Both the position numbers and the translations under genes were made by a program. Below the pieces are notes generated by a model. It saw only the letters and a list, made by a program, of their open reading frames with translations, was not told the DNA's origin and did not search any database. A stretch of DNA of 64,000 nucleotides from Acidobacteriaceae bacterium (GTDB taxonomy: Bacteria > Acidobacteriota > Terriglobia > Terriglobales > Acidobacteriaceae), in assembly GCA_021323655.1 (NCBI GenBank), contig JAJPKO010000021.1, forward strand, positions 62,001 through 126,000. The letters run 5' to 3'. Below, piece after piece: positions 1 through 7,689 of the stretch. Every line of letters starts with the position of its first letter. Within the stretch, counting starts at the first letter, position 1.

Positions 1-230
1 TTAATCTCGACGTGGTCACGCCCGACACCATTACTGCTGCTACGATGTCATCGCTGCTGAATGCCGCAGCCCTGTACAAGAAAATGTCCGGAACGGCGGT
101 CGAGAAGGCAGCCATTGACAGCACGGCGATTGACTCCAACTCCGGCACGTTGCAGGTACGATTTGCGACCTCCGACAGCCAGTTTGAATCGCTTCTGCAA
201 TCGCCGCTGTTTCAGTCTGTCGTGCACTAA
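1..230 (+). CDS. C-terminal end of an unrecognised protein (5' end outside window)
   Basis: The frame is open from the left edge of the window and stops with TAA at 228-230, so about 75 C-terminal residues are present. The GTG at 12 is in frame, but the frame also continues upstream of it, so it is probably not the true start. The peptide is rich in Ala, Ser and Thr, has no membrane segment, and ends in a motif-free tail (SLLQSPLFQSVVH). I do not recognise the family. Both the reading-frame extension and the absence of an RBS at 12 favour a truncated gene over a 72-residue protein. Confidence 0.45.
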   Translation, partial: NLDVVTPDTITAATMSSLLNAAALYKKMSGTAVEKAAIDSTAIDSNSGTLQVRFATSDSQFESLLQSPLFQSVVH

Positions 231-290
231 ACACGAATGCCTGATAGCAACACATGCTGTTCGGGACGTAGAGGCAGCGGTCTGGACTGA

Positions 291-320
291 TTGACCCTTT
301 TGCTCCGGTTTCACTAGACT
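291..320 (+). promoter_or_regulatory. Predicted sigma70-type promoter of the helical-repeat gene
   Basis: TTGACC at 291-296 and TAGACT at 315-320 are separated by 18 bp. Transcription would begin near 327. That lies downstream of a possible TTG start at 321 and just before the ATG at 342, so it supports the ATG as the true start. Confidence 0.45.
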
Positions 321-341
321 TTGTTAGAAGAGCCCCAGTCC

Positions 342-2075
342 ATGCTGCGTTTTGTAAATCTGCGCCTTTCCTTTGCCATTTCATGCCTTCTGTGCGCTTC
401 CGTTGCGGCGGCGCAACAGACGGCGAACGTTCCTGCTCCGAATGCTCCGGCGAAGGCACAGAAACAACAGCAGAACCTGCCGCCACAGCCGCCGCCGGAA
501 AAACCTCCGGCGCTGGTAGATCCCGCTGGGCCAGCGGTGAGTCTGCAAACCAGCGAAGCGCTGTTTGATGTGGCCGTGGCGCTCAATGCCTGCGGATACG
601 ACAATGGCCTGAGTGACTCTGACCCGGTGCGGCTGCGAGTGCGCGACCAGGTAAACCAGGCGACCCAGCAGTCTGAAAAGGCCCGCGAGGCGCGGGACAA
701 GCTCTGCGTTTTTGTAGACCAGCACAGGCTGGCGGATGCAAGCCGCGACCTGGCACAGTATGTTTCTCTGGCGCTGTATCTCACGCCTCCACCAGCGCTG
801 GAGCTGAGTGTGGATGAAGGCGACCTGCCGCCCGATGCAAACGGCGTAGTGGAAATCCTTCCCTTGCTGCATGCCTTTGCCGACGCCATTCAGCTTCATC
901 TCATCTGGCTCTCGAATCGTCCAGCCTATGACGAGGAAGTTGCGCGGCTGCATGATCCGCTGACGCAGATGATTGTGGGCACGAACACGTATCTCAAGAT
1001 GCCGGCGAGCACCTATAGCGGCATTCGTTTTCTGGTGGTGCTGGAGCCGCTGCTGTCGCCCGCGCAGACCAATGCTCGCGTATATGGGCCGGACTATGTG
1101 GTGGTCACTTCTCCCGTAAATGGCACTATCCGGATGCAAGAGGTGCGGCACACGTATCTGCATTACATGGTTGAGCCGCTGCTCTATTCACGCGCCTCTG
1201 CAATGGATCGGCTGTTGCCCATTCTGAAGACAGTCCGCGATGCGCCACTGGATTTCCAGTACCGTGCGGATGTTGTCTCGCTCGTCATTGAATGCCTGAT
1301 ACGTGCGGTGGAAGCCCGTACAATGAACACCGGCATTGCCGAATACAAGGTTCCGCCGGATGTGCGCCGCGCTGACCTGGAGCGTGAGACGCAGAAGCGC
1401 AATGCGTCTTTGCAGAAGATTGCAGCGGTACGCCAGCAGGCTGTCAACAAAGACATGGTTGCAGGCTTCGTGCTGACGCAGTATTTCTATGACCAGATGA
1501 TTGCTTTTGAGCACACGCCGGAAAGTCTCTCGGAAGCCATTGGCCCCATGGTCTACGGAATGGATGTGGACCAGCAGGTGCACAGGGCACGCGATATTGA
1601 ATTTGCCGAAGAAGGCTCATCGGATGTAATCAGCCATGCCTCGCGCAAGCCGCATGGACTGGATCTGGCGGAGATCAAGCTGCATCAGGGCGATGCTGCC
1701 GGAGCGCAGCAGATTGCTGAGCAGGCACTGAAGGAGCATACGCCTGATCCGGGGCGGGCGGACTATATTCTTGCGCTCACGGACCTGATGCAGGGCCATA
1801 TGGATGGGGCCGAGAAGAGCTTCAACGAGACCATTCGCCTCTCCAAAGACCCTCGGCTGCTGGCATGGTCCCACATTTATCTGGGCCGTATTCACGACGT
1901 AAGGGACGAGCGCGATCAGGCGCTGGTGGAATACCAGACTGCGCTCACGGTCCGCGACGGTCAGCCAGACACCAAGGCCGCTGCGGAGAAGGGACTGAAG
2001 CAACCCTTTGAATTGCCGAAACGCGCGCAACCGGATGATGGCGGTGGAGCTGGTTCCGCGAATTCCCCGCAGTAA
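342..2075 (+). CDS. Secreted helical-repeat (TPR-like) protein of unknown function
   Basis: The protein has 577 residues from the ATG at 342. I chose this start because it gives a clean Sec signal peptide (hydrophobic ISCLLCASVAAA, cleavage near AAA-QQ). A TTG seven codons upstream would precede the predicted transcription start. After the signal there is a Pro/Gln/Lys-rich linker (about residues 25-50), then a mainly alpha-helical body. Residues about 430-550 alternate Ala/Leu-rich helices in a TPR-like pattern (AEKSFNETIRL, ALVEYQTAL), and the tail is low-complexity Gly/Ser. No catalytic motif is visible. The likely location is the periplasm, with a scaffolding role inferred only from the repeats. 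It is convergent with the pspA operon. Confidence 0.75.
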   Translation: MLRFVNLRLSFAISCLLCASVAAAQQTANVPAPNAPAKAQKQQQNLPPQPPPEKPPALVDPAGPAVSLQTSEALFDVAVALNACGYDNGLSDSDPVRLRVRDQVNQATQQSEKAREARDKLCVFVDQHRLADASRDLAQYVSLALYLTPPPALELSVDEGDLPPDANGVVEILPLLHAFADAIQLHLIWLSNRPAYDEEVARLHDPLTQMIVGTNTYLKMPASTYSGIRFLVVLEPLLSPAQTNARVYGPDYVVVTSPVNGTIRMQEVRHTYLHYMVEPLLYSRASAMDRLLPILKTVRDAPLDFQYRADVVSLVIECLIRAVEARTMNTGIAEYKVPPDVRRADLERETQKRNASLQKIAAVRQQAVNKDMVAGFVLTQYFYDQMIAFEHTPESLSEAIGPMVYGMDVDQQVHRARDIEFAEEGSSDVISHASRKPHGLDLAEIKLHQGDAAGAQQIAEQALKEHTPDPGRADYILALTDLMQGHMDGAEKSFNETIRLSKDPRLLAWSHIYLGRIHDVRDERDQALVEYQTALTVRDGQPDTKAAAEKGLKQPFELPKRAQPDDGGGAGSANSPQ

Positions 2076-2081
2076 ATTTTG

Positions 2082-2098
2082 TTTCCCTGCTGGGGAAA
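2082..2098. terminator. Small hairpin between convergent genes
   Basis: TTTCCC (2082-2087) pairs with GGGAAA (2093-2098) around a 5-base loop, directly after the stop at 2075 and before the convergent pspA end at 2185. There is no long T-run, so a terminator role is only likely from its position. Confidence 0.3.
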
Positions 2099-2184
2099 TT
2101 CGCAGATTCAACGCACCCGGAAATTCCCTGCCCTTCTGGAATTTCTGGCGACTTCGGATTTGCACTGCATTGGGATCGCAGGAA

Positions 2185-2853
2185 TCAGGCCGTCTTTCCC
2201 TGCCGCTCCTTCAGATCTCGTAACAATTGCTCAATCCGGTCTTCCCGCTCCAGTGCCTCAAAGCGGTCTTCCAGTGAATCCTCCCGCAGCATGTCGTTCG
2301 TGGCCGCATTCTCTGCCTCAGTTCCGATCACCCGCAGCTTCAGGCGATCCATCCCCGGGCTGCTGCTCGTCGTTTCCAGTTTCTGCCGTGCCTCGTTCGC
2401 CCGGTTCACCACGCGCGCCCGGCGGTGCTGTGCAATCAGCATCTCGCAGCGGCTGCGCGTTTCAGCCAGCTTCTGTTCCAGTTTGCGCAAGGCGGAGCGC
2501 AGGGAATCGGCCTCTGTTGCCTGGTCTTCAATCTGCTGGGCAAAACCCGCGGCCATCTGCTCGTGCCCCAAAGCGCGCTCAATCGCAGCGCGCGCCAGAT
2601 CGTCCTTCCCTTTGCCGACCGCCAGCTCCGCTTTCTTGTGCCATTCCGCGGCGGAGTCCTCGTGCTCTTTCTTCTTTTTTTCCAGCAGATGCTGGTCAGC
2701 AATCGCAATCGCCACCTGCGTCTTTACCTGAAGAAGCTGGTTCTCCATATCAAGAACGAGCTGCTTCATCATCTTTTCCGGGTCCTCGGCCCTGTCCATC
2801 AGGTCGTTTACATTGGCGCGCAGCAGAGCTGCAACGCGTTCCAGGAGTGCCAT
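2185..2853 (-). CDS. pspA: PspA/IM30/Vipp1-family membrane-stress protein
   Basis: This 222-residue protein matches the PspA/IM30 family in length and character. The N-terminus is an amphipathic helix (MALLERVAALLRANVNDLM) that in the family binds stressed membrane. The conserved DPEKMMKQLVLDME segment follows, then a long Glu/Lys/Ala-rich coiled coil to about residue 160. PspA proteins oligomerise on the inner face of the cytoplasmic membrane and help maintain its integrity. The start has a strong RBS (GGAGG about 6 bases upstream). It is the last gene of the minus-strand operon XRE-NfeD-flotillin-PspA, separated from the flotillin gene by 54 bp containing a hairpin. No phage-shock regulator PspF is nearby, so control probably comes from the XRE gene at the operon head. 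Confidence 0.9.
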   Translation of the reverse strand: MALLERVAALLRANVNDLMDRAEDPEKMMKQLVLDMENQLLQVKTQVAIAIADQHLLEKKKKEHEDSAAEWHKKAELAVGKGKDDLARAAIERALGHEQMAAGFAQQIEDQATEADSLRSALRKLEQKLAETRSRCEMLIAQHRRARVVNRANEARQKLETTSSSPGMDRLKLRVIGTEAENAATNDMLREDSLEDRFEALEREDRIEQLLRDLKERQGKTA

Positions 2854-2878
2854 ATCTCCCTCCTTCTTTTAGTGCGAA

Positions 2879-2898
2879 ACGGGGCCCGAAGGCCCCGT
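2879..2898 (-). promoter_or_regulatory. Intercistronic UUCG hairpin between flotillin and pspA
   Basis: On the minus strand ACGGGGCC (2898-2891), loop TTCG and GGCCCCGT (2886-2879) form a perfect 8-bp stem with a stable tetraloop. Only a short T stretch follows, so it could be a leaky terminator or an mRNA-stability element that sets the PspA:flotillin ratio. That role is inference. Confidence 0.4.
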
Positions 2899-2907
2899 CC
2901 GGTGTGT

Positions 2908-4332
2908 TTACTTGCCATCCACAGTGGAAGCGCCGTTCGGACGCGACCGCATGCCCTTTATGTTGTTCATCAGCTCGCGCATGTCCATTCCAGACAGCGC
3001 TTCAAACAGTGCCGGCACCTGCGCAGCTATCTTCGTAATGTCTCCGGTGAGCTTGTTCACTCCAGCAGCTCCATCACTTCCGGTTGAGACCACGGTAATC
3101 TTGTCCACCTTCGACAGCGGCTCAGACATGGCCCGCACTACGTCAGCCATATTGCTGATGAGCCGGTCCACCACCGCAGCCTGGTTCCATTCCTGATAGG
3201 CTTCCGCCTTCACATTCATGGCCTTGGCTTCAGCCTCACCCTTCTGGAAGATGACCGCAGCTTCAGCTTCACCCTGCGCGCGAATCGCAGCCGCCTGGCC
3301 TTCAGCCTCAATCATCAACCGCGACTTCTCAGCCGCAGCCAGGTTTTCAATGCGCTGGCGCTCGATCTCGGCCTGCTTCAGCACCGTCGCGATCAGCTCT
3401 TTTTCGTGACGCTGAATTTCAGCTTCCTGCACCTTGATCTGCTGCTCTTTTTCAATCTGCTGCACCTTCACCTGCTCAGCAATCACCTGCTGCTGCATTA
3501 CGTTTGTCTGTAGCTCATAAGCCTTGTCCGCCTGCGCCTGTTGCTTGCGGCTCTGCTCGGCAAACTGCGCTTTCTGGATGTCGAGGTCACGCTGCGCCGC
3601 TGCCTGCTTGGCCAGCGATGCGGTTTCCGCAATCACACGCTCCTGGTCAGCCGCGGCCTTGGCAATCGCTGCTTCGCGCATTGCATTGGCGCGGCGAATC
3701 GCGGTGTCACGCTCGGCTTCCGCCGCCGCCACATCAGCATCTCGCTTAATGCGCACAATGTCCGGACGCCCCATGTTCGTGATGTACTCGTTCTGGTCGC
3801 GAACTTCCTTGATCGTGAATGAAACGACCTCAAGTCCCATCTTGCTCATATCGTCCGCGCAGGTTGAGCGCATCCGGTCAGAGACCATCTCCGGCTCCTT
3901 CACAATCTGCTCCACCGTAAGCTGGCCGATAATCCCGCGCAGGTGCCCTTCCATCACCAGGCGAATAAGGCCTTCCCGCTGAGGCGGCGTCTTGGTCAGG
4001 AACTGTTCCGCTGCGGTCAGAATGGATTCCTGATCTGAACGTACCTTAATCTGCGCCACGGCCTCGACCGTCACCGCAACGCCCTGTTTGGTGTACAAGT
4101 CCTGCTGCGGAGCCACATCAAACGACATCAGCTCCAGTGAAAGCTCCCGGCAGCTCTCCACCATCGGAAAGATGACCGTACCGTGGCCTTTAATCACCCG
4201 CGGCCCGCGAAATCCATACACAACCAGGGCTTCATTCGGTCCCGCCTTGCGAAACATCTTTGCCAGCAGGCCAAGCAGAACAATGAGTGCCAGAAGACAT
4301 AAACCGACGATTACGATTACTGTGTTTGTCAT
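2908..4332 (-). CDS. Flotillin-like SPFH-domain protein
   Basis: 474 residues, the usual size for bacterial flotillins (FloT/YuaG, YqiK). A single N-terminal membrane segment (about residues 4-26, VIVIVGLCLLALIVLLGLLA) is followed by an SPFH/PHB domain (about 28-210) beginning NEALVVYGFRGPRV. An extended coiled coil very rich in Glu-Ala repeats (about 190-400) and a C-terminal oligomerisation region follow. Flotillins scaffold membrane microdomains. The gene follows an NfeD-like gene, the classic flotillin partner (YuaF-YuaG in Bacillus), and precedes pspA, linking it to membrane-fluidity or membrane-stress responses. The RBS (AAAGG) lies in the loop of a small hairpin (4339-4358). Confidence 0.92.
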   Translation of the reverse strand: MTNTVIVIVGLCLLALIVLLGLLAKMFRKAGPNEALVVYGFRGPRVIKGHGTVIFPMVESCRELSLELMSFDVAPQQDLYTKQGVAVTVEAVAQIKVRSDQESILTAAEQFLTKTPPQREGLIRLVMEGHLRGIIGQLTVEQIVKEPEMVSDRMRSTCADDMSKMGLEVVSFTIKEVRDQNEYITNMGRPDIVRIKRDADVAAAEAERDTAIRRANAMREAAIAKAAADQERVIAETASLAKQAAAQRDLDIQKAQFAEQSRKQQAQADKAYELQTNVMQQQVIAEQVKVQQIEKEQQIKVQEAEIQRHEKELIATVLKQAEIERQRIENLAAAEKSRLMIEAEGQAAAIRAQGEAEAAVIFQKGEAEAKAMNVKAEAYQEWNQAAVVDRLISNMADVVRAMSEPLSKVDKITVVSTGSDGAAGVNKLTGDITKIAAQVPALFEALSGMDMRELMNNIKGMRSRPNGASTVDGK

Positions 4333-4338
4333 AGTGGT

Positions 4339-4358
4339 CCCGGTCCTTTCTCACCGGG
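4339..4358 (-). promoter_or_regulatory. Hairpin presenting the flotillin RBS in its loop
   Basis: On the minus strand CCCGGT (4358-4353) pairs with ACCGGG (4344-4339). The 8-base loop GAGAAAGG carries the presumed Shine-Dalgarno sequence, seven bases before the flotillin ATG at 4332. It may modulate translation; this is read from the sequence only. Confidence 0.35.
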
Positions 4359-4398
4359 AAGACCATAGAGTGAACGTTGATACACGCTGCATAAGGAC

Positions 4399-4974
4399 TT
4401 ACTTCAGATCACCAGCAACTTCGTCCCAGCGGCGCACCCAGGCAATGCCCTGCTCGTAGCGCATCACCACAACTTCCGTGTCTCGCGGAATCGGCAGCCC
4501 GTTTTCACTGCGCGCGGCAGCAAACTTGCGGCCTCCGTTCTGCGTAAACAATATCTCTCCTGTCCCGTGGTCGCGGATGGCCGCGCTCACCCGCGCAATC
4601 ATTCCTGCCGTGGCTGTTTCTTCAGCTGTCAGCGCGCGCTCATGCGGCAAAAGCACACGCGCCAGAAACCAGAAGATCGCCGCCGCGCCCGCAACCCCAG
4701 CCAGTGACGAAAGCACCAGCACCACAGGAACAACAAATCCTCCATACCGCTCCAGCAGATAACCCGTCCCGCCAAACCAGCACAGAAAGATCATCAGCGT
4801 AAAACCATTGATCGGGCTGATGGACTGGCCATTCCCACCCTGCCCATGTCCCGCCCCTGCGTGATGCATGTGCAGATGGCCAATATGGAAATGCGAAAAG
4901 CCGCCTACAAATGCAATCGCGCTCAGGCACAGCCCTAATGCAAAGCAAAACAGATAAAAACCTTCCCACGTCAT
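4399..4974 (-). CDS. NfeD/YuaF-like membrane protein
   Basis: 191 residues. One N-terminal membrane segment (about 5-27) is followed by a His/Gly-rich loop (HFHIGHLHMHHAGAGHG) that might bind metal. Two further hydrophobic helices lie at about 57-75 and 80-108, and the C-terminal soluble domain (about 120-190) has the beta-rich pattern of the NfeD OB-fold (ARVSAAIRDHGTGEILF ... VVVMRYEQGIAWV). NfeD proteins without the protease domain pair with flotillins. It overlaps the upstream XRE gene by ATGA (4971-4974) and precedes the flotillin gene by 66 bp, so it is translationally coupled to its probable regulator. The His-rich loop is unusual. Confidence 0.8.
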   Translation of the reverse strand: MTWEGFYLFCFALGLCLSAIAFVGGFSHFHIGHLHMHHAGAGHGQGGNGQSISPINGFTLMIFLCWFGGTGYLLERYGGFVVPVVLVLSSLAGVAGAAAIFWFLARVLLPHERALTAEETATAGMIARVSAAIRDHGTGEILFTQNGGRKFAAARSENGLPIPRDTEVVVMRYEQGIAWVRRWDEVAGDLK

Positions 4975-5474
4975 TTCTGGATCTCCTTTACCTTCCGCGC
5001 ACTTCTATGCGCCGGGCGCAGCACTTCCAGCAGCCGCTCCACCAGTCCGGGGGTCTCCAGAATCTCTTCCAGCAGCAACAGACAAGCCCGCGTCTCCTTG
5101 TGCCGCGCCAGCGCCAGCAATGCCTGCCGCAGTGCAGGATCGCGACGGAACCGCTCGGCCCCGCTCACCAGCCACAAATCCAGCTTGTCTTCGAGCGTGC
5201 GCGCATCACTCAGCAGCTCAGGGTGGTAGCCCTCCGGATCATCCACCAGATATCCGGGATGCACCTTGAAGAACTTCGCCAGCAATTGCCGCGTGGTGTT
5301 CGTCAGGTGAGGACGCGCGCCGCTCTCAATTTGCGAAAGGTAGGACTGGCTCATCGTCGCCTTCAGTTCCGTGCGGATGGCCCTCACCACTTCCTGCTGC
5401 GTCATGGCCCGGTTCAGCCCGCGCAGGTTCCCTTCCACTTCACGCAGATAACGGATTTTTTCGCCCAGCCTCAT
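4971..5474 (-). CDS. XRE-family helix-turn-helix regulator, first gene of the flotillin/PspA operon
   Basis: 167 residues from the ATG at 5474. A longer frame from 5519 exists, but the family's N-terminal helix begins at MRLGEKIRYLREVEG. The HTH spans about residues 5-75, with TQQEVVRAI and SYLSQIESGARPHLT as the two helices of the DNA-binding unit. The rest (about 85-167) is helical and Leu-rich, a probable oligomerisation domain. There is no Shine-Dalgarno sequence before the ATG and an AT-rich palindrome covers it, suggesting a leaderless, autoregulated message. It is coupled to the NfeD gene by a 4-bp overlap. I infer that it controls the whole XRE-NfeD-flotillin-PspA operon; the inducing signal cannot be read from sequence. 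Confidence 0.82.
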   Translation of the reverse strand: MRLGEKIRYLREVEGNLRGLNRAMTQQEVVRAIRTELKATMSQSYLSQIESGARPHLTNTTRQLLAKFFKVHPGYLVDDPEGYHPELLSDARTLEDKLDLWLVSGAERFRRDPALRQALLALARHKETRACLLLLEEILETPGLVERLLEVLRPAHRSARKVKEIQK

Positions 5475-5512
5475 ATAGCAATATGTGATTTTTATATCGC
5501 TTATTGCAATAA
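5472..5512. promoter_or_regulatory. Palindromic operator region at the start of the XRE-flotillin-PspA operon
   Basis: TTATTGCAATAA (5501-5512) is a perfect 12-bp palindrome. CATATAGCAATATG (5472-5485) has 5-bp inverted arms and contains the XRE start codon. The two share the core GCAATA and lie 15 bp apart in a very AT-rich stretch. This is the expected geometry for cooperative binding of an XRE dimer that represses its own, probably leaderless, promoter. Confidence 0.5.
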
Positions 5513-5589
5513 AATGCAAGAACCTTCTGTAAAGGCCGTAAGCTTCGAGCAGTGTTTAACTTAGAAATGGACTGTGGCAAAGCTCAGAC

Positions 5590-5839
5590 ATGAACAAAGA
5601 GCATCCTGCAAATTCTGCCGGCTCATCAAGAGGAGCTGAGCGCATCCGGAATTGCCCACCTGCGCTTATTTGGGTCTGTAGCCAAAGACCAGGCATCTGC
5701 GCAATCTGACGTAGACCTTATGGCAGATTTCTTTCACTCAGGACGCTTCTCTCTGCTCGCCATGTCCCATCTTGAAAACCACCTCGCCGATCTTTCAGAC
5801 GCAAAGGTAAATCTGTCGTCAGCCGAACGCTATTACTGA
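5590..5839 (+). pseudogene. Frameshifted MNT-type nucleotidyltransferase (MntA-like antitoxin) remnant
   Basis: One frame reads KSILQILPAHQEELSASG, then LRLFGSVAKDQASAQSDVDL: the GS-x10-DxD signature of minimal nucleotidyltransferases, followed by the family's 'lxxHLxxLxxxKVxL' region and a stop at 5837. That frame has no start codon; a stop lies at 5591-5593. The ATG at 5590 is in another frame, and dropping one base near 5599 joins it (MNK-SILQIL...). The C-terminal segment, which should continue past the stop, appears in a different frame (PLKDAVARA near 5850). So there are at least two frame lesions. These proteins usually pair with a HEPN toxin (MntA/HepT), and none is present here. Confidence 0.65.
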
Positions 5840-5936
5840 TGACCTTCCCCCTGAAAGACGCGGTCGCAAGGGCCCTTTCTCTCCGACCTTCCGAAACCAG
5901 CCCAGCAACGTGCATCAGATAACGTAAAGGAGAACC

Positions 5937-7664
5937 ATGCACCGCTTCAGAGTCTGGGCACCCAAAGCAAAGACCCTTGACGTAAAGCTTTCCTCGCAGC
6001 TTCATCCCATGCGCAAGACCACCGGCGGATGGTGGGAGGCCGATATCGCCAGCGCCTTCGCAGGCGCAGACTATGCCTTCGTTGTGGATGGCGAATCACC
6101 CGATCTTCCCGATCCGCGCTCCGCATGGCAGCCGAACGGAGTTCACGCGCCATCGCGCCTGCTTGACCATTCCACATTCCACTGGACAGACGACCACTGG
6201 CAGCAACCTCCGCTTTCCAGCGCGGTAATTTACGAACTGCACATCGGCACCTTCACACCTGAAGGCACACTCGACGCAGCCCAGACGCGGCTTCCCTATC
6301 TGCAAGACCTCGGCATTACGCATGTCGAGCTAATGCCGGTCGCCTCTTTCCCCGGCGCTCGCGGATGGGGCTATGACGGCGTGGACCTTTTCGCCCCGCA
6401 GGAGGCCTACGGCGGTCCGGAGGCGCTCAAACGCTTCGTGAATGCCTGCCACGAACACCGACTCGCCGTGCTGCTCGATGTGGTCTACAACCATCTCGGG
6501 CCATCGGGCAACTACCTCGGCAAATTCGCCCCCTATTTCACTCACCTGCACAACACGCCATGGGGTGACGCCGTCAACCTTGAAGACGCGGGAAGCCACG
6601 AAGTCCGCCGCTTCTTCTGCGACAACGCACTCATGTGGCTGCGCGATTACCACTTCGACGGCCTGCGCCTCGATGCCGTCCACGCTTACGTGGACCGCTC
6701 CGCCATCCACTTCATGGAACAGCTCGCATCCGAGGTCCGCGTCCTCGAAGGCCAAACCGGCAAGCAGTATGTGGTCATTGCCGAAAGCGACCTGAACGAC
6801 CCTCGCCTGGTCCGCGCGCCAGAAGCCGGTGGCTATGGCATGGATGCGCAATGGAGCGACGACTTCCATCACGCGCTGGTTACGCTCCTTACCGGTGACC
6901 GCAATGGATATTACGAAGACTTCGGCAGCGTCGCCGATCTGGCAAAGTCTCTCAAGTCCGTTTTCGTTTATGACGGAATCTATTCGCCGCACCGCAACCG
7001 TATCCATGGCCGTCCTGTAGAAGGCCTGCCCGGCTGGCGGTTCCTAGGCTATTCGCAGAACCACGATCAGGTCGGAAACCGCGCGAAGGGCGAGCGTCTT
7101 TCACATCTCGCAGGCATCGCGCGCGCAAAAATTGCCGCAGCCCTGGTCTTCACCGCCCCCTTTGTCCCAATGCTCTTTCAGGGAGAAGAATGGGCCGCTA
7201 CCTCACCATTCCAGTACTTCACTGACCACGAACCAGAGTTGGGAAAGCTCGTCTCCGAGGGACGCAAGAAGGAGTTCGCCGCCTTTGGCTGGAGGCCCGA
7301 AGAAGTTCCCGACCCGCAGGACGAACAGACCTTCCTCCGTTCCAAACTGCATTGGGAAGAGCAGTCAAAGCCGCCCCACTCCGAAATGCTCGACTGGTAC
7401 CGGCAATTGATTCAGCTGCGCAAGTCAGAACCCGACCTGACCGAAGGCTCTCTCGACCACACGCAAGTGGAATTCAGCGAAGAGGGCAAGTGGCTTGTCA
7501 TGCAGCGCGGCAGCATCCAGGTCATCGTCAATCTCGGCACGCGTTCTCTGGTGCGCAAGATCGAAGAGAACACCCAACTGTTGCTTTCCTCCGGAGAAGC
7601 GGTCGCCATTGAAGACAACATGATCACTCTCTCCCCCGATGCAGTCGCCGTGCTCCGGCGTTGA
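5937..7664 (+). CDS. treZ: Malto-oligosyltrehalose trehalohydrolase
   Basis: 575 residues, normal for TreZ. It hydrolyses the maltosyl-trehalose end produced by TreY, releasing trehalose in the cytoplasm. The order is an N-terminal Ig-like CBM48 domain (FRVWAPKAKTLDVKL, residues 4-18) and a GH13 barrel with the typical motifs: ELHIGTFTPEGT, DVVYNHLGPSG, the nucleophile Asp246 in GLRLDAVHA, the acid/base Glu283 in VIAESD, and SQNHDQVGNR. A C-terminal beta domain ends the protein. The RBS AAAGGAGA precedes the ATG. treY and treX are not in the window, so the pathway partners must be elsewhere. Confidence 0.95.
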   Translation: MHRFRVWAPKAKTLDVKLSSQLHPMRKTTGGWWEADIASAFAGADYAFVVDGESPDLPDPRSAWQPNGVHAPSRLLDHSTFHWTDDHWQQPPLSSAVIYELHIGTFTPEGTLDAAQTRLPYLQDLGITHVELMPVASFPGARGWGYDGVDLFAPQEAYGGPEALKRFVNACHEHRLAVLLDVVYNHLGPSGNYLGKFAPYFTHLHNTPWGDAVNLEDAGSHEVRRFFCDNALMWLRDYHFDGLRLDAVHAYVDRSAIHFMEQLASEVRVLEGQTGKQYVVIAESDLNDPRLVRAPEAGGYGMDAQWSDDFHHALVTLLTGDRNGYYEDFGSVADLAKSLKSVFVYDGIYSPHRNRIHGRPVEGLPGWRFLGYSQNHDQVGNRAKGERLSHLAGIARAKIAAALVFTAPFVPMLFQGEEWAATSPFQYFTDHEPELGKLVSEGRKKEFAAFGWRPEEVPDPQDEQTFLRSKLHWEEQSKPPHSEMLDWYRQLIQLRKSEPDLTEGSLDHTQVEFSEEGKWLVMQRGSIQVIVNLGTRSLVRKIEENTQLLLSSGEAVAIEDNMITLSPDAVAVLRR

Positions 7665-7689
7665 TCCCTGTATGCTGATCTGTGCCTTT

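Noticed and set aside
5937..7664. Complete trehalose (TreX-TreY-TreZ) operon
   Set aside because: Only treZ is present; the neighbours are a pseudogene and a TSUP transporter.
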